From Rapana venosa (Eukaryota; Mollusca; Gastropoda; Neogastropoda; Muricidae), in NCBI GenBank assembly GCA_028751875.1, contig CM054165.1:24818232-24882231 (forward strand): 64,000 bases of DNA, given 5' to 3'. This document shows positions 1 through 49,783 of the stretch, in pieces (within the stretch, counting starts at the first letter, position 1; every line of letters starts with the position of its first letter). The translations under genes and the position numbers were made by a program. A model generated the notes under the pieces. That model had not been told where the DNA came from. It did not search any database and saw only the letters and a program-made list of their open reading frames with translations.

Positions 1-189
1 GCCTAGTGGGGATTTTCCCTCATGCACTAAGCTCTACCTAGTACACGCACACCATGAATGAACATTCCACTGAGGTCAGTATAAACTAAGAAAGGAATGG
101 GCACCAAATTCAGTGCTACACAGCCTCCCTTTCACAAGAAATTGGCCAGTGACTGGCTTTGTCTTCCCCACGTTTTCTTGTAGCTAAAA

Positions 190-831
190 ATGGCAGCAAA
201 GACTGAGCATACGATTTGGGAGGAATATACTGATGTGGAATTTGAAGCTATTTTGGCTCAAGTGGAACAGTTCGAAAGAGAATAAAATGTTGAATCCGAT
301 GTTGAAGTAGATGTAGAAGAAAGAGATTAAATAGGAGAAGGTAGTGAGTCGGAAAGTGATGCTGAGGATAACATTCGGTTGGCTTCATAGCAGACGACAT
401 GGCGCAGCGCACAAGTGCCTTGCTCAGTGCAAGACTTCACGCTGCCGACTGGGCCGGCACAAACTCTCCCACTGAATGCCAAGCTCTTAGATTACTTTGT
501 TTTGTTTGTGCCCCAACATTTTTTTCAAATTGTAGCAGATGAAACTAACAATTATGCCAGGCAAAAGATCGCTGTGAAAGGCTTAGTCATAGATCCATTA
601 CGGACAGAAACAACACCTGATGAAATTTGGGCTTACCTGTCAGTTTTGATCATGATGGGGATCAAGCGTTTGCCGAGGCTTCATCTCTACTGGTCTATTG
701 ATTTGACATTTTCTGAGTCATGGATCAGTAATATGACGAAAACCAGATTTCTCAAAATTAATCAGTATTTTCACCTGAGAAACACGCCAACACACCTGGA
801 CGCGACACTGGCTGTGACACCTGCATTGTGA
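190..831 (+). pseudogene. piggyBac transposase relic 1 (N-terminal part)
   Basis: A start codon at 190 opens a short acidic N-terminus (MAAKTEHTIWEEYTDVEF) that is broken by stop codons near 283 and 328. The same reading then resumes as an open stretch from about 415 to 829. That stretch matches the N-terminal and early-middle part of piggyBac-family transposases (DDE_Tnp_1_7), including LLDYFVLFVPQHFFQIVADE, PDEIWAYLSVLIMMGIKRLP and MTKTRFLKINQYFHLRN. In the family this region precedes the catalytic aspartates, none of which is present here. After position 831 the similarity stops, so the copy is truncated as well as nonsense-mutated. No TTAA-flanked terminal repeat could be assigned. It is a dead cut-and-paste transposon, on the strand opposite to the calpain gene. 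Confidence 0.85.
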
Positions 832-1392
832 CAGCCATGTAACTGGCTATTGGTGAAGGACACACTAGTGTCTGTGTAAATAGTAGGCGTCAGCATATAT
901 TTGTAAATAATGTATATACGAGCATTAGTCAACGTCGTTTTCAATATGTTTGAATACTTTCCACTGAGAAAGTGTAGACTTGGTGACAGTAATTTTGTGA
1001 CGTGTGAATGTTTGATTGGATTACCATGACGGTGGATGCGATGGAGGACACATTCAGGCAGGACCATACATATTATTTTTTTTAATCACATACCTATATT
1101 GCGCATATTGGAGGGTAGTTGTAGACTAACAGCATGATGTCACTGCAATGTTACCTGTATTTGGTGACAAAGAGGGGACAGCAGCACGACACATGTAGGT
1201 AGGACACACATCTTGGGGTGCAGAACAAAGTATGACATCATATGAATACCTTAGCCAAATATGACTGCTCTGCAAACAATAGTAACTGTACAGGACTACG
1301 TGTACTTGAGGTACCTTATTCTCTGAAAAAAACAGCGTAAATTTCCGAATACTACAGAGAGTTTCTCTGTAAGAAATGCGAATGGTAAAGGG
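832..1392. other. No gene recognised
   Basis: AT-rich DNA with no convincing coding region, RNA gene or known repeat. It may include decayed 3' sequence of the adjacent piggyBac copy. Confidence 0.4.
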
Positions 1393-1537
1393 TTAAAACC
1401 TGTTCCGCTTTTCAGAAGAGTAGGCCATTGTGAGACATGGGAACGGATGACAAAATTTACAAAACTGCATACACATGGGGACTGGATGTAAAATAAGTAC
1501 ATGAGTGCTTATTCCAATATCCTCGAAATAAATAAAT
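1393..1537 (+). repeat. SINE-B fragment (3' part)
   Basis: 3' portion of the commonest short repeat in the window (see the fuller copies at 2977-3313 and 3447-3789). It runs from the CCTGTTCCGCTTTTC block to the tail, where a polypurine-flanked stretch ends in TCGAAATAAATAAAT. The tRNA-like head is missing. Confidence 0.75.
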
Positions 1538-2333
1538 ATTTTAAAATTAAAGATTCCAAGAGTCATAGGGATTATGTGGACTCCGGCAGACTCCTACCCA
1601 GAGTGAGTGTGCTGTGGGCTCACTGGGAAGACTGGGACCACACAGTCGAGCTTCATCCACTTAACGGATGCGAGTTTGAGAGTGTTGCTCAAATTTCCTG
1701 ACCAACACTGCAGGTGTCTGTATCTCTCGTTCCCGGTTGATGCCGGGATATATTACGATAGTAAGTGTAGAGTACAACTCTGTCAAGTAGTCTCACAGCA
1801 GGTGACTTCAACAGCAGCGTCTTTACGTCATCCTCATTATCATTGATCATTATGCAATAAAAGAACATTGTCTCTGATTCAATACCTCTGGTCGCATGGT
1901 GACCTCGGTTTTGGTTTTTCATACACTTCTGTGCCTGTGGTGAGTTTGTGTCAGAGCCTTCATGGTTGGGGGCACTGAAGAAAGAAGACTGTGGTGGTCT
2001 CCACCCCAGGTAGAAGTCTCACTCAGTCTGGCTCAGTGAATAAGCTATAACTGTCATCAGTAGCGGGCTTAGTAGGTGGTGTCCTGCATACGTCAGCTCA
2101 GAACAAACAGCACTGAACACTATCAAAGTGACCCAGTATCAGTGCAGGGCCCCTCTGGCTGGTGGCCCCACAATGGCCTGACTTTGATGGGCTCCCTTGT
2201 GGACTTCCGACCTTGAGGATGCAACATGACAAGCCTGGATAAGGCTGGGGGGATGGAGAGATGGAAATGAGCAGCGTAGGAACAGCAGGACGAGGAACGT
2301 ACAGAAGATGGTTAAAAAGGTAAAGGAGTCTCA
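1538..2333. other. No gene recognised
   Basis: Mixed unique-looking sequence. Short ORFs on both strands lack any recognisable motif or homology. It lies beyond the last calpain exon I can place. The next C2-domain exon would be expected in this direction, but I could not find it here. Confidence 0.4.
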
Positions 2334-2608
2334 TAGCCTATGAGGGTGTAGGGGAGCAAGGCGTCAGAGACCTCAACTTCTCCAGGGGCCAGCATATTGA
2401 GGGCGGCGCCCATCTCCTCTCCCTCGCTGCTTTACATTTCCTGACCCTTAAGAGGGCAAGTACCCATTTACAGCTGGGTGAACTGAGGGACTGTACTGAA
2501 GCCAAGGCAAGCAAATGGTCACCCATCCTAGTGAAAACCACGCTCAATGCCGTTTCACCTTAGCTTGGGGGAAAGCGAGTGCTCTGACCACTGAGCTATG
2601 CCGCCTCA
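2334..2608 (-). repeat. tRNA/5S-rRNA chimeric SINE, copy 1
   Basis: Read on the minus strand this begins with a tRNA-like box A (GAGCTCAGTGGTCAGAGC-type sequence). It then passes into a segment resembling the 3' half of 5S rRNA (AAGCxxxGTxxxGCGTGGTT and a GGATGGGTGACC-type box C), followed by a GC-rich body containing AGGGTCAGGAAATGTAAAGC. Three related copies are at 5998-6264, 17459-17616 and 49317-49606. The best-preserved copy is the last. Confidence 0.75.
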
Positions 2609-2707
2609 TCTCACAGAAGACGAGGATGCGGTAAAAAACAAAACAACAAAACGAAAGAGAGGGAGGGAGGAGAAGCAGGCCTGAGGAGGTGTTGTTGGTT
2701 CACTCAC

Positions 2708-41841
<39,134 letters not shown>

Positions 41842-42094
41842 GATGATGGCTGATGATGCTGATTTCTTTTCCGTTCCTTCAGGTTTTTTTCTTTCTGGGG
41901 ACAGAAGTGAAGAGATCAGTTGAACTAGATGTCTACTGTCTAGTGCTATGCACATGAAGCCATTTGAATGTAAAGTTACAGTGATTTATTGTATCTATAC
42001 TACATATAAAATATCAAATTTACACACACACACACACACACACACAAAGTACACACACACATTTTTTTTATTTTAGTGTGAGGGCAGGATAAAA

Positions 42095-42170
42095 AAGAGT
42101 TGTGAAAAAAAAGCACATGAGTGCTTATTCCATTATCATTGAATTCGAAATTAAAGAATAAATAAATGAA
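42095..42170 (+). repeat. SINE-B tail fragment
   Basis: AAAAAGCACATGAGTGCTTA, TTCCATTATC and an A-rich AATAAATAAATG end. CA-rich DNA surrounds it (42020-42048, 42188-42300). Confidence 0.65.
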
Positions 42171-42399
42171 ATAAATACACAAATAAACATACTCAAATCA
42201 AACACACGAACACTGACACACACAGACACACATACACACAGACACACCACACACACACACACACACAACACAACACAACACACACAACACACACACACAC
42301 AAGCAATGCAATCACAAGGCAGGGTAATGGAGATCTGTAGCAGTGGCTTTTGGAAAGTACTAAGTAGGGACAGATAAATATGAGGGCACATATCTAAAT

Positions 42400-42830
42400 C
42401 TTATTCTTAGAAAATAAGTGTGTTTTGAGGCTGGACTTCAAAGTTTCAAATGTATGCTTCTGGCAAAGGGAGTAAGGGAGGTCATTCCAGGTGAAGACAG
42501 TTGTGGAGATATGAGGGTGCAGAGTTATGGAGCCATATATATATATATATGACTGAAACTGAAAGTGAAACTGAGGGAACCAATCTTAATGTTCACTCTT
42601 TCAAGTCTTTGTGAGAAATGCAGCCAGTGAAGAGATTGCAAGAGAGGAATGGTGTGTTCAGATTTTTTCTTTCAATAATCTTAGGACAAGTCAATCTGCA
42701 GAGTTTTGTATGTGTTGAATTTAAAGGGAGTAGATGAACAATGCTACGAGAGAGAAAGTGGTCCAAACATGAAAGAATTTTAACAGATGACTGAGATGTG
42801 GCAAGCCTTTTGTTTCTGACTTCTTGTTCA
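42400..42830 (-). mobile_element. LINE-C relic, decayed
   Basis: Follows the same order as LINE-C at 31150-31640: AAATAAGTGTGTTTTGAGGC, GGGAGGTCATTCCAGGTG, TTTGTGAGAAATGCAGCCAG, AGAGTTTTGTATGTGTTGAA. It has deletions, an internal TA repeat and no open frame. Confidence 0.75.
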
Positions 42831-42895
42831 TGAATACAACAGATCTGTTTAAAAAATAAAAGAGACTCAACTTTACATACAACTGATATACCTAT

Positions 42896-42908
42896 ATATA
42901 TATATATA

Positions 42909-42958
<50 letters not shown>

Positions 42959-43135
42959 GATATATATTATATAAATGTATTATTGTTTCTCTCTTGATTG
43001 TTCACACACTGGCAGTGACACACACACAGTCACAAACACACACACACACACAGTGACACAGAGTCACACACAGAGTCACACACACACACAGTCTCACATA
43101 CATAAGCACACACACACACACACACATGACAGACC
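42896..43135. repeat. (TA)n and (CA)n microsatellites
   Basis: TA-rich 42896-42955 and CA-rich 43015-43130. Confidence 0.92.
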
Positions 43136-43139
43136 CACC

Positions 43140-44060
43140 CACCCACTCACACCACCTTCTGTTAAGAAGGGTGTCAGACATCTCATTTTGGAAAACAGCT
43201 TGTAAGATGTTGACACAACCAAGCCCTCACTTAGCTGCTGGGTAATCTTACCCCACAAAAATGTTGCCCTCCCATGATCAATGGAATTTTTTTTTTAAAT
43301 TGCTGGGCCTTTTCACCAAATAAAAACAATCACTGAATGGGAACACATAATTTTATGTCTCAGAAAACAAATCTGGGGCTTCTGTAATGTATAGGTGCAA
43401 ATCTGTTGTGGTAATAATGGGATATCTTGTGGTATGCAAACAATTTTGTTTCCTGGCAAAAGCACATGGGTCCCTATGACCCTTTGATGGTTTATGATTT
43501 ATCATGGTCCAGTTTTAACATTGTTGAACTTAGTCTTGTATGTGTGAGAATAATGCACAATTCCAGCACTCAGTCTTCACGCTGGCTATGTCAGATACCA
43601 CCATCTATAGCCCACTTACAAAAGAAAAACAATGATTGAATGAAGGGTTTTTTAACATGTGCATGAGAATGTTAAAACTTAAATGCATTCGTTCACTTTG
43701 ACCACGATTTAATCATTAAAATACAAAATATATTCATCCAAAACAAAAAAGCGACAGTAGTGAATAAATCTGTACGGTTATCAAACGATGTCAGTTTAAA
43801 AAATGCAATACGCTACGCAACTGCGTCGTCCGAAGTCGAAGACATTCTGATTTAACAATAAGCCTAGCTTATGACTCAAGTAAACAAATCGGCGTCAGCA
43901 ACTCAAGGAAGTCGCGCGAACTTTTATCAAAAACTTCAAAAAAACGGTTGATGCCAGCAAGCTCTGCAAATAGCAAACAAGAATGCTACCATTACTCTAA
44001 ATCAATAAACAATCAATCAGCATGAAACTACTTACATTTAAAACACATTTTAACTTACTA
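43140..44060. other. Unique-looking sequence upstream of CAPN5 coding exon 1
   Basis: No repeat family, gene or RNA was recognised. It is one of the longest repeat-poor stretches of the window, consistent with 5' gene territory. Confidence 0.4.
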
Positions 44061-44065
44061 ACCTC

Positions 44066-44235
44066 ATTCCCCGATATTGAAGCAGACACCAAGTCCACTG
44101 CCTCGCCAGTGGCGGAAATTATCGAAAGTACCCGACCATAACAAGAAAGGGAAAGAACTACAAAAGAGATTGTTTCCTCCGTTTCATCGAAAACCTGTCA
44201 CATTCGTTTTGGGGGAATTTTTAAATATATTTTTG
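44066..44235 (-). promoter_or_regulatory. CAPN5: Candidate promoter and noncoding first exon of CAPN5
   Basis: On the gene strand a TATA-like AATATATTTAAAAATT (about 44218-44233) is followed by repeat-free sequence ending CGGGGAATGAG/GTTAGTAAG, a good donor near 44065. This would give a short noncoding exon joined to the acceptor at 41895. It is an inference from position and signals only. No transcript evidence exists here, and the true promoter may lie elsewhere. Confidence 0.22.
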
Positions 44236-44351
44236 GTGGGTTCCCCCCCCCCCCCCATTTTAGATATTGTTGTATTTGGCTGGGCTACGTAGGAGAAAGA
44301 GGGCGGAGGCGAGGGAATGGGGATCGTTGAGCACTGAGCTTGTGATCAAAG

Positions 44352-45794
44352 TAGTAGTAGTTCTTCAGTTTAACGTTCTTCCACTAAATAGTGATATCAG
44401 ACAGGAAAGTGTGTGTGCGTGTGTGTGCGTGCGCACGCGCACGTGCTTGTGTGTGTGTGTGTGTGTAAGGGGGAGGGGTATGCATATAACTAATCAATCG
44501 CAATAAACAACTATTATGAAAAAGCATAAACAAGAATTCGGGGGGGGAGGGGGGGGGGGGGGGGAACAAAAACAACAAAAAAAAACAACCAATAAACAAC
44601 AAAAACATCAAACAGCAAAAATACCAACTTTCCAATTCATATAACTTGAAGCTATCCTTATATCAGAGGAGTCTGAACATAGGAGTATGGCTTAATGACA
44701 ATACAATTTCTTTCATTAATGGAATGTCTTTAAGAACTTGCTGCAAGCTACGGACTGGGAAGGCAGGTAAGATGTTTTTCAGATCTCTGCATCGTAAAAG
44801 AATGTGATCATTGGTAAGATTTTCACCACAGATACATGTTGCTTTTTTTAAAAAAAATTGTTCTAAAAGCATTGAGCTTAAACCTGTATATAAGAGATAC
44901 AACATTTCTATATTCATGTAAATTACGATATTTGATCTTATCAAAAGATAATACATGGGCTACATCACCACTCCAGGAATAACCGGTACTTTGTAGTTTC
45001 TTTTTAAAGTGTTTCCAACATGCATTTTGTAACATGCTATAGCCCTCATGGATGGATGGATAGAGGAACACTTATGCTGCAAGACCCATCGATATGCTCA
45101 GCTCCACATTTTGCTTTTCTGTCAACTTTTTCTGTCAACTTTTTCATTAAAGTACCACATAACCACAGTGCGAGGGTATCCAACAAAAGGTAACACCAGT
45201 GCCTCGTATCATCAGAAAATGAATTAGATGACTAATCTCAATTATCAAATCTTGTCTCACTTTTGAACTGAAGTTTCTCAGGGCAAGTAAGACTGACCTG
45301 GAATCAACACAGAAAAGTATTTGAAATATGTCTTTAGGAAAATCTAAAAGATAATATAAAGCCATCAAAATAGCAGACAATTCAGCTGTAAAAATAGATC
45401 GATTTTTTCCTACATAAAATGATCTCTCTATTTTCAAAGATGGTATGACAAACGCTGCACCCGCCTCATTATTGTTCAAAAGGGAACCATGTGTGTAGAT
45501 TTTTAAATGATTTGGATATGAAGTTTGTATATATTCTTTTACTGATGCGCTAAGAATATTTTCATTACCTTTTTTCGTTAAAGAGGAATAATTTACGTCA
45601 AAATTAGCTCTCTTAAGTTCCCATGGGGGACAAGGCGAGGAGTGAATCTTCGATTTAGCTATTTTTGTGGGATTTATATCTGCTTGATCAAATAATTGAG
45701 AAGTATAGGTTCTAGCTGTGGTTACAGAGCGAATAGAATGTGCTCTTTTTGGAAAGTTGACATCAGATCTTATACTAATTTCTTGTCCACATTG
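44352..45794 (-). mobile_element. LINE-B copy 2: 5'-truncated with 14-bp TSD
   Basis: Minus-strand RNase H and C-terminal domain of the same family as 7443-8444. It retains FTAELSAILMALYYLLDFPK, LFCVDSRSVLLALRNFSSKV, WIPSHCG and CICGENLTNDHILLRCRD. It reaches further 5' and includes the first RNase H strand, which reads KIYTHGSLLNNNEAGAAFVI. The first catalytic Asp is therefore His. Frames break near 45150 and 45070-44960. The 3' end GTTAAACTGAAGAAC is followed by (TAC)n. Perfect duplications GCTTGTGATCAAAG are at 44338-44351 and 45795-45808. Confidence 0.92.
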
Positions 45795-45892
45795 GCTTGT
45801 GATCAAAGAAGAACTGAAGGTGCTGGTTGGAGTTTCCAGTGAGGTTTTTGTTCGAGGCGGTCCTAAGACATGAATAAAACCATTAAAACCCG

Positions 45893-46019
45893 CTCTCCTT
45901 TTCGGAAGAGTAGGCTATTGTGTGCCGGTGGGAACGGATGACAAAATTTACAAAACTGCATACACACGTGGACTGGTGAAAAAAGCACACGAGAGCGTAT
46001 TTCATTATCCTCGACATCA

Positions 46020-46027
<8 letters not shown>
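45893..46027 (+). repeat. SINE-B 3' part with (AAT)n tail
   Basis: Body from CCGCTCTCCTTTTCGGAAGA to the ATTATCCTCGACATCAAATA tail, then (ATA)n to 46062. 46063-46814 holds no recognised gene. Confidence 0.78.
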
Positions 46028-46064
<37 letters not shown>

Positions 46065-46814
46065 GTTATACCCCCAAAAAATCTTAATTATGGGAAGCAG
46101 TTAGCTGACATCAGTCGGCTAGGCCTTGGCCTCGAAGTAAAGAATAAACAAACATAAATAAATGACTAGTTTGCAAACAGAGCCAAACAGTCTACAAGGA
46201 ACAGCGCCAGTTCTGCATTACATTAATTGATGGTAAATTAATGGAGAAGCGTAATACTGTAGTACTGAGATCTGTTTAAAACCAAAAACAAACCAAAAAA
46301 AAAAGGGGGGGGGGGGGGATGGGGGTTGTTTCTGTCTGTCTGATACAGAAATGTAGATGAACAACAAAGTTATTATGCCTGTCGACAATACACGCACAGA
46401 GGCCTATGTTAGAATTAACTTTATATATCTATATATTGTATGTTTGTCCATCGTGTCCGACGATGACCTCCAAAACAGCAGAGGAGGCAGCTGCTGTTTT
46501 GGAAACTGGGCAGAAATTTGATTAGAGTGGAGATGCCTTGCCCACAGTAGGCCTACATCCCCATTCTCTCGGCCAAGTGGGCATAAGGACAGTCAGCGTT
46601 GGAGATGTTCTCCAAAGGCCAACCAGCCCCCAGGGCTGCAGCACATAAGGACTGTGCGAGTCAAGCCTCCTAGTCAGAGAGTCATATGATAAACTGAACT
46701 AAATAGTTTTTACTCCATAGTTACCTTCATCATCAGGATCAGTAATCAGGTAAACATGATTTTTACCTAAGCAGTTAAGATCGGCAAGGAATGTGTGTTT
46801 ATACAATCATTCTT

Positions 46815-46978
46815 ATGTATTCTTATATGTGGAAGATAATGGAATACGCCTTCATGTGCTGTATTACATCTAGTCCCCGTGTGTATGCAGTTTTGTAAAT
46901 TTTGTCATCCGTTCCCACCGGCACAAAATGGCCTACTCTTCCGAAAAGCGGAACGGGTTTTAACGTGTGCGTGAGATG
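46815..46978 (-). repeat. SINE-B 3' part
   Basis: Minus-strand tail and body, interrupted by (GT)n at 46978-47046. Confidence 0.78.
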
Positions 46979-47004
46979 GTGTGTGTGGTGTGTGTGTGTG
47001 GTGT

Positions 47005-47045
<41 letters not shown>

Positions 47046-47048
<3 letters not shown>

Positions 47049-47386
47049 ATTCTTTTATTTCGACGATAATGGAATAAGCATTCACGTGCTTTTTTTCATC
47101 CAGTCCCCGTGTGTATGCAGTTTTGTCAATTTTGTCATCCGTTTCTACCGACACACAATGGCCTACTCTTCCAAACAGTGGAACGGGTTTTAACATGTGC
47201 GCAAGATGTTCTGCGTGCGTTCGCGCACGGGACCTTGGTTTATAGAGTCTCATCCGAAAGACTTTGGGGAAGAGTGGAGTCGGCACTGATGTTAACTCCA
47301 GTGGAAAAATCCTCTTGAACGAGATTCGAACTCGTGTCAGCAAATCACGAACACATCACTCTGACCACCAGGCTATCCCGCCCCTC
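47046..47386 (-). repeat. SINE-B, full length
   Basis: Tail TTCTTTTATTTCGACGATAA to head (box A TAGCCTGGTGGTCAGAGT, box B GAGTTCGAATCTC). (GT)n follows at 47399-47490. Confidence 0.87.
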
Positions 47387-47398
47387 CCCCTTCCCTCC

Positions 47399-47449
<51 letters not shown>

Positions 47450-47509
47450 TGCGTGCGTGTGTGTGTGTGTGTGTGTGTGTCTGTGTGTCTGTGCGTGCTG
47501 TAGGTTCAG

Positions 47510-48900
47510 GGTTTGTTCCCTCCCTATCTGTGGAAGAAAATCTGGTACACGGGGACCCGCCAAATTCCTATTTCATTTCCACTAGCCTTTCTTCACTGTC
47601 CACCGTGTACCGTTTCCCATCAACAAGGAGATAGTTAAAGTCAAGGGCAGCACGCTTACCGTCACTCCTTGCTCTTTTCAAGTGAGGGGTTAGTCTCTTC
47701 CGAATGTCCCTTACCCTTGCAGAGAAATCCTCACCAATGAAGATGTCTGTTCCCTTCAGCTTTTTCTTGGCTTTGAGTATGTCCTGCTTCTGCTTGTAGA
47801 ACACACACCTTGAAATCACTGGTGAGTCCGGCTTTGAATTCACACGATGAACTCTGTCGAATTCAATTGTCTGAGACATCATCATCATCATTAGCCATTA
47901 CACCCAGCGGTGTGTAGGGCAGCAACAAAGCGCTTCCACTCCTGCCTATTCTGGGCCAACCTAGTCACTGATCCCCAAGAGTGCTGCATGGCCTTCATCT
48001 CACTTTCTACAGTTCTTCTCCACGTTGCTTTTGGTCTTCCTTTCTTTCTCCTTCCTTCTGGGGTCCAGTGCAGTCCAGTGTCTGAGACAGTTCCAACGTA
48101 TTCGTGATGAAGTCCTTCAACATAGCCTCACACTCTGCAGGTGACTCCTTGTCTCTCTTTGTCAGTCCATAGAACAGCAGGTTGTTCCGCTTACTCCTCC
48201 CCTCCAGGTCGTCCGTCTTCATCTGCAGACTGTCCACCATCTCCGCCAGCTCCTCATTCCTCTCCTGCAGGTCCTGGTTCTGCTGCCGAAGACCACGCAC
48301 CTCCTCCCGCAGTCCTTTCAGCTCCTCTTTCATGGCGGCAGCCTCCTCCTGCATTTGATGCATTTCTTGCTTCACTTCGCCAAGCCTGGTGTTCATCATG
48401 CCCTTCACAGAGTTGAGCACCTCCATGAGGTCTGTATGAGAAGGCTCCGTCATGGACTGGTTACAAGCACCACTGACAGGGGTGCCAGGCCTCTCCATGC
48501 TCTGTCTGGTACTTGCTGATCCAGTGCTGGCAAATCTGGTCTGCCTCATGTTGCTTTTGCCCTTGGGGAGATCAGGTCCTGGGTTCGTTTCCACGTCCCC
48601 ACATTGCAATAACAAACTGCCCCAGAACAAATACATGAGGGCCAAACCTACCACAACACCGTCTACTCTCCTCTTCAAGGTAAGCATGGCCATAGGCATT
48701 GAGATTTTGTACCTGGCGCGTTTCAACATGAAAGCGATGAAGACAGGTAGGAAGCAGCCACAGGCTGCCCTGAAGTCCACATTACCAGAAGGCATAGTCC
48801 CTTGTACTATCACTGCACAAACCACAAGTCCTAGGTTGCCCTTGGTGTGCAGTATTTTGCAAAACAATAACAAAGATGTTCTGTGCGACTTTTCGGTGTG
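47510..48900 (-). pseudogene. LINE-A copy 2: ORF1 with 2A peptide, split by an insertion
   Basis: Minus-strand ORF1 with probable start at 48795 (MPSGNVDFRAACGCFLPVFI). A hydrophobic segment (VVVGLALMYLFWGSLLL) leads into QCGDVETNPGP (2A, about 48575-48605). Then come a Ser/Thr-rich linker, a long coiled coil (EVKQEMHQMQEEAAAMKEEL and onward), RSKRNNLLFYGLTKRDKESP, and after the insertion IEFDRVHRVNSKPDSP and KGTDIFIGEDFSARVRDIRK. The frame is open on both sides of a nested 200-bp LINE insertion (47879-48078). ORF2 is absent; the copy ends near 47510. In 2A-bearing LINEs ORF1p binds element RNA. Confidence 0.9.
47879..48078 (-). mobile_element. LINE-D: nested 5'-truncated LINE 3' end, 11-bp TSD
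   Basis: The minus strand encodes RRKKGRPKATWRRTVESEMK, AMQHSWGSVTRLAQNRQEWK and RFVAALHTAGCNG then stop. This is the C-terminus shared by many LINE ORF2 proteins (GRPKxTWRRTVExEM ... RxxW). A (TGA)n tail follows the stop. Perfect TGTCTGAGACA duplications lie at 47868-47878 and 48079-48089. The insert divides LINE-A ORF1 inside its LELSQT/IEFDRVHR region. Confidence 0.93.
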
Positions 48901-48916
48901 AACACTCGCGCACGCC

Positions 48917-48918
<2 letters not shown>

Positions 48919-48961
<43 letters not shown>
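48919..48961. repeat. (GA)n, 5' border of LINE-A copy 2
   Basis: Perfect GA run, equal to (TC)n in LINE-A sense, about 125 bp upstream of the ORF1 start. Confidence 0.95.
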
Positions 48962-48964
<3 letters not shown>

Positions 48965-49141
48965 TAGGGGAGGGCATGAATAACCAAGGACATTGGTTCA
49001 TTGTGTGACGTATGCTTTCAGTACAAACAAAAGAGCCCTCCTAGTAAAAAAAATTGTCCCTAGTAAAAAGAAAAAAGAAAAGAAGAAAAAAGCAACCCCC
49101 CTCCTCCAACTCAAAACAACAACATTAAAAAGCAACCCCAC

Positions 49142-49205
49142 CTTAATAATAATAATAATAATAATAATAATATAATAATAATAAATTTCTATAGCGCTGA
49201 ATCAT
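49142..49205 (-). repeat. LINE-C/SINE-A tail fragment
   Basis: (AAT)n then TTTCTATAGCGCTGAATC on the plus strand, that is the shared GATTCAGCGCTATA tail on the minus strand. Confidence 0.75.
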
Positions 49206-49316
49206 TTCAAAACAAATAAATGGAACCGGAATCACAAGCGCACACGCAGATAATTATATGTGTGTGTGTGTGTGTGTGTGTGTATTTGTGTGCGGTATGT
49301 GTTTGGGGACGGTTTG

Positions 49317-49606
49317 GGGACGGGATAGCTCAGTGGTCGGAGCACTCGCTTTCCCCCCAGCCAAGTTAAGCAGCGTCGAGCGTGGTTACCAGTTGGATGG
49401 GTGACCGTTTGTGCGCCTTGGCTTCAGTACAGTTTCCCCAGTTCACCCAGCTGTACATGGGTACCTGCCCTCTTTAGGGTCAGGGAAGGTAAAGCAGCGA
49501 GGGAGAGGAGATGGGCGCCGCCCTCAATATGCTGGCCCTAGAGAAGTGAGGTCTCTGACGCCTCGCTCCCCTACGACCTTATAGGTTATGGGACTCCTTT
49601 ACCTTT
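49317..49606 (+). repeat. tRNA/5S-rRNA chimeric SINE, copy 4 (best preserved)
   Basis: 49317-49355 is tRNA-like (GGGATAGCTCAGTGGTCGGA, box A). 49361-49430 resembles 5S rRNA from about nucleotide 46 to its end: CCAAGTTAAGCAGCGTCGAG, then GTGGTTACCAGTTGGATGGG and TGACCG, covering the 5S internal control region. A unique body follows (AGGGTCAGGGAAGGTAAAGC; GAAGTGAGGTCTCTGACGCC) and a TTATGGGACTCCTTTACC end with a T-rich tail. Confidence 0.88.
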
Positions 49607-49621
49607 TTTTTTTACCTCCTA

Positions 49622-49693
<72 letters not shown>

Positions 49694-49744
49694 GTGTGTG
49701 TATCTATCTATCTATCTATATCTATCATCTCTCTATCTCTCTCT

Positions 49745-49783
<39 letters not shown>

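Noticed and set aside
41842..41955. Upstream extension of the CAPN5 open frame (start at 41955)
   Set aside because: The extra residues do not resemble calpains, and a good splice acceptor interrupts them at 41895.
49361..49430. A genuine 5S rRNA gene
   Set aside because: Only the 3' half resembles 5S rRNA. It is fused to a tRNA-like head and shared by four dispersed copies.
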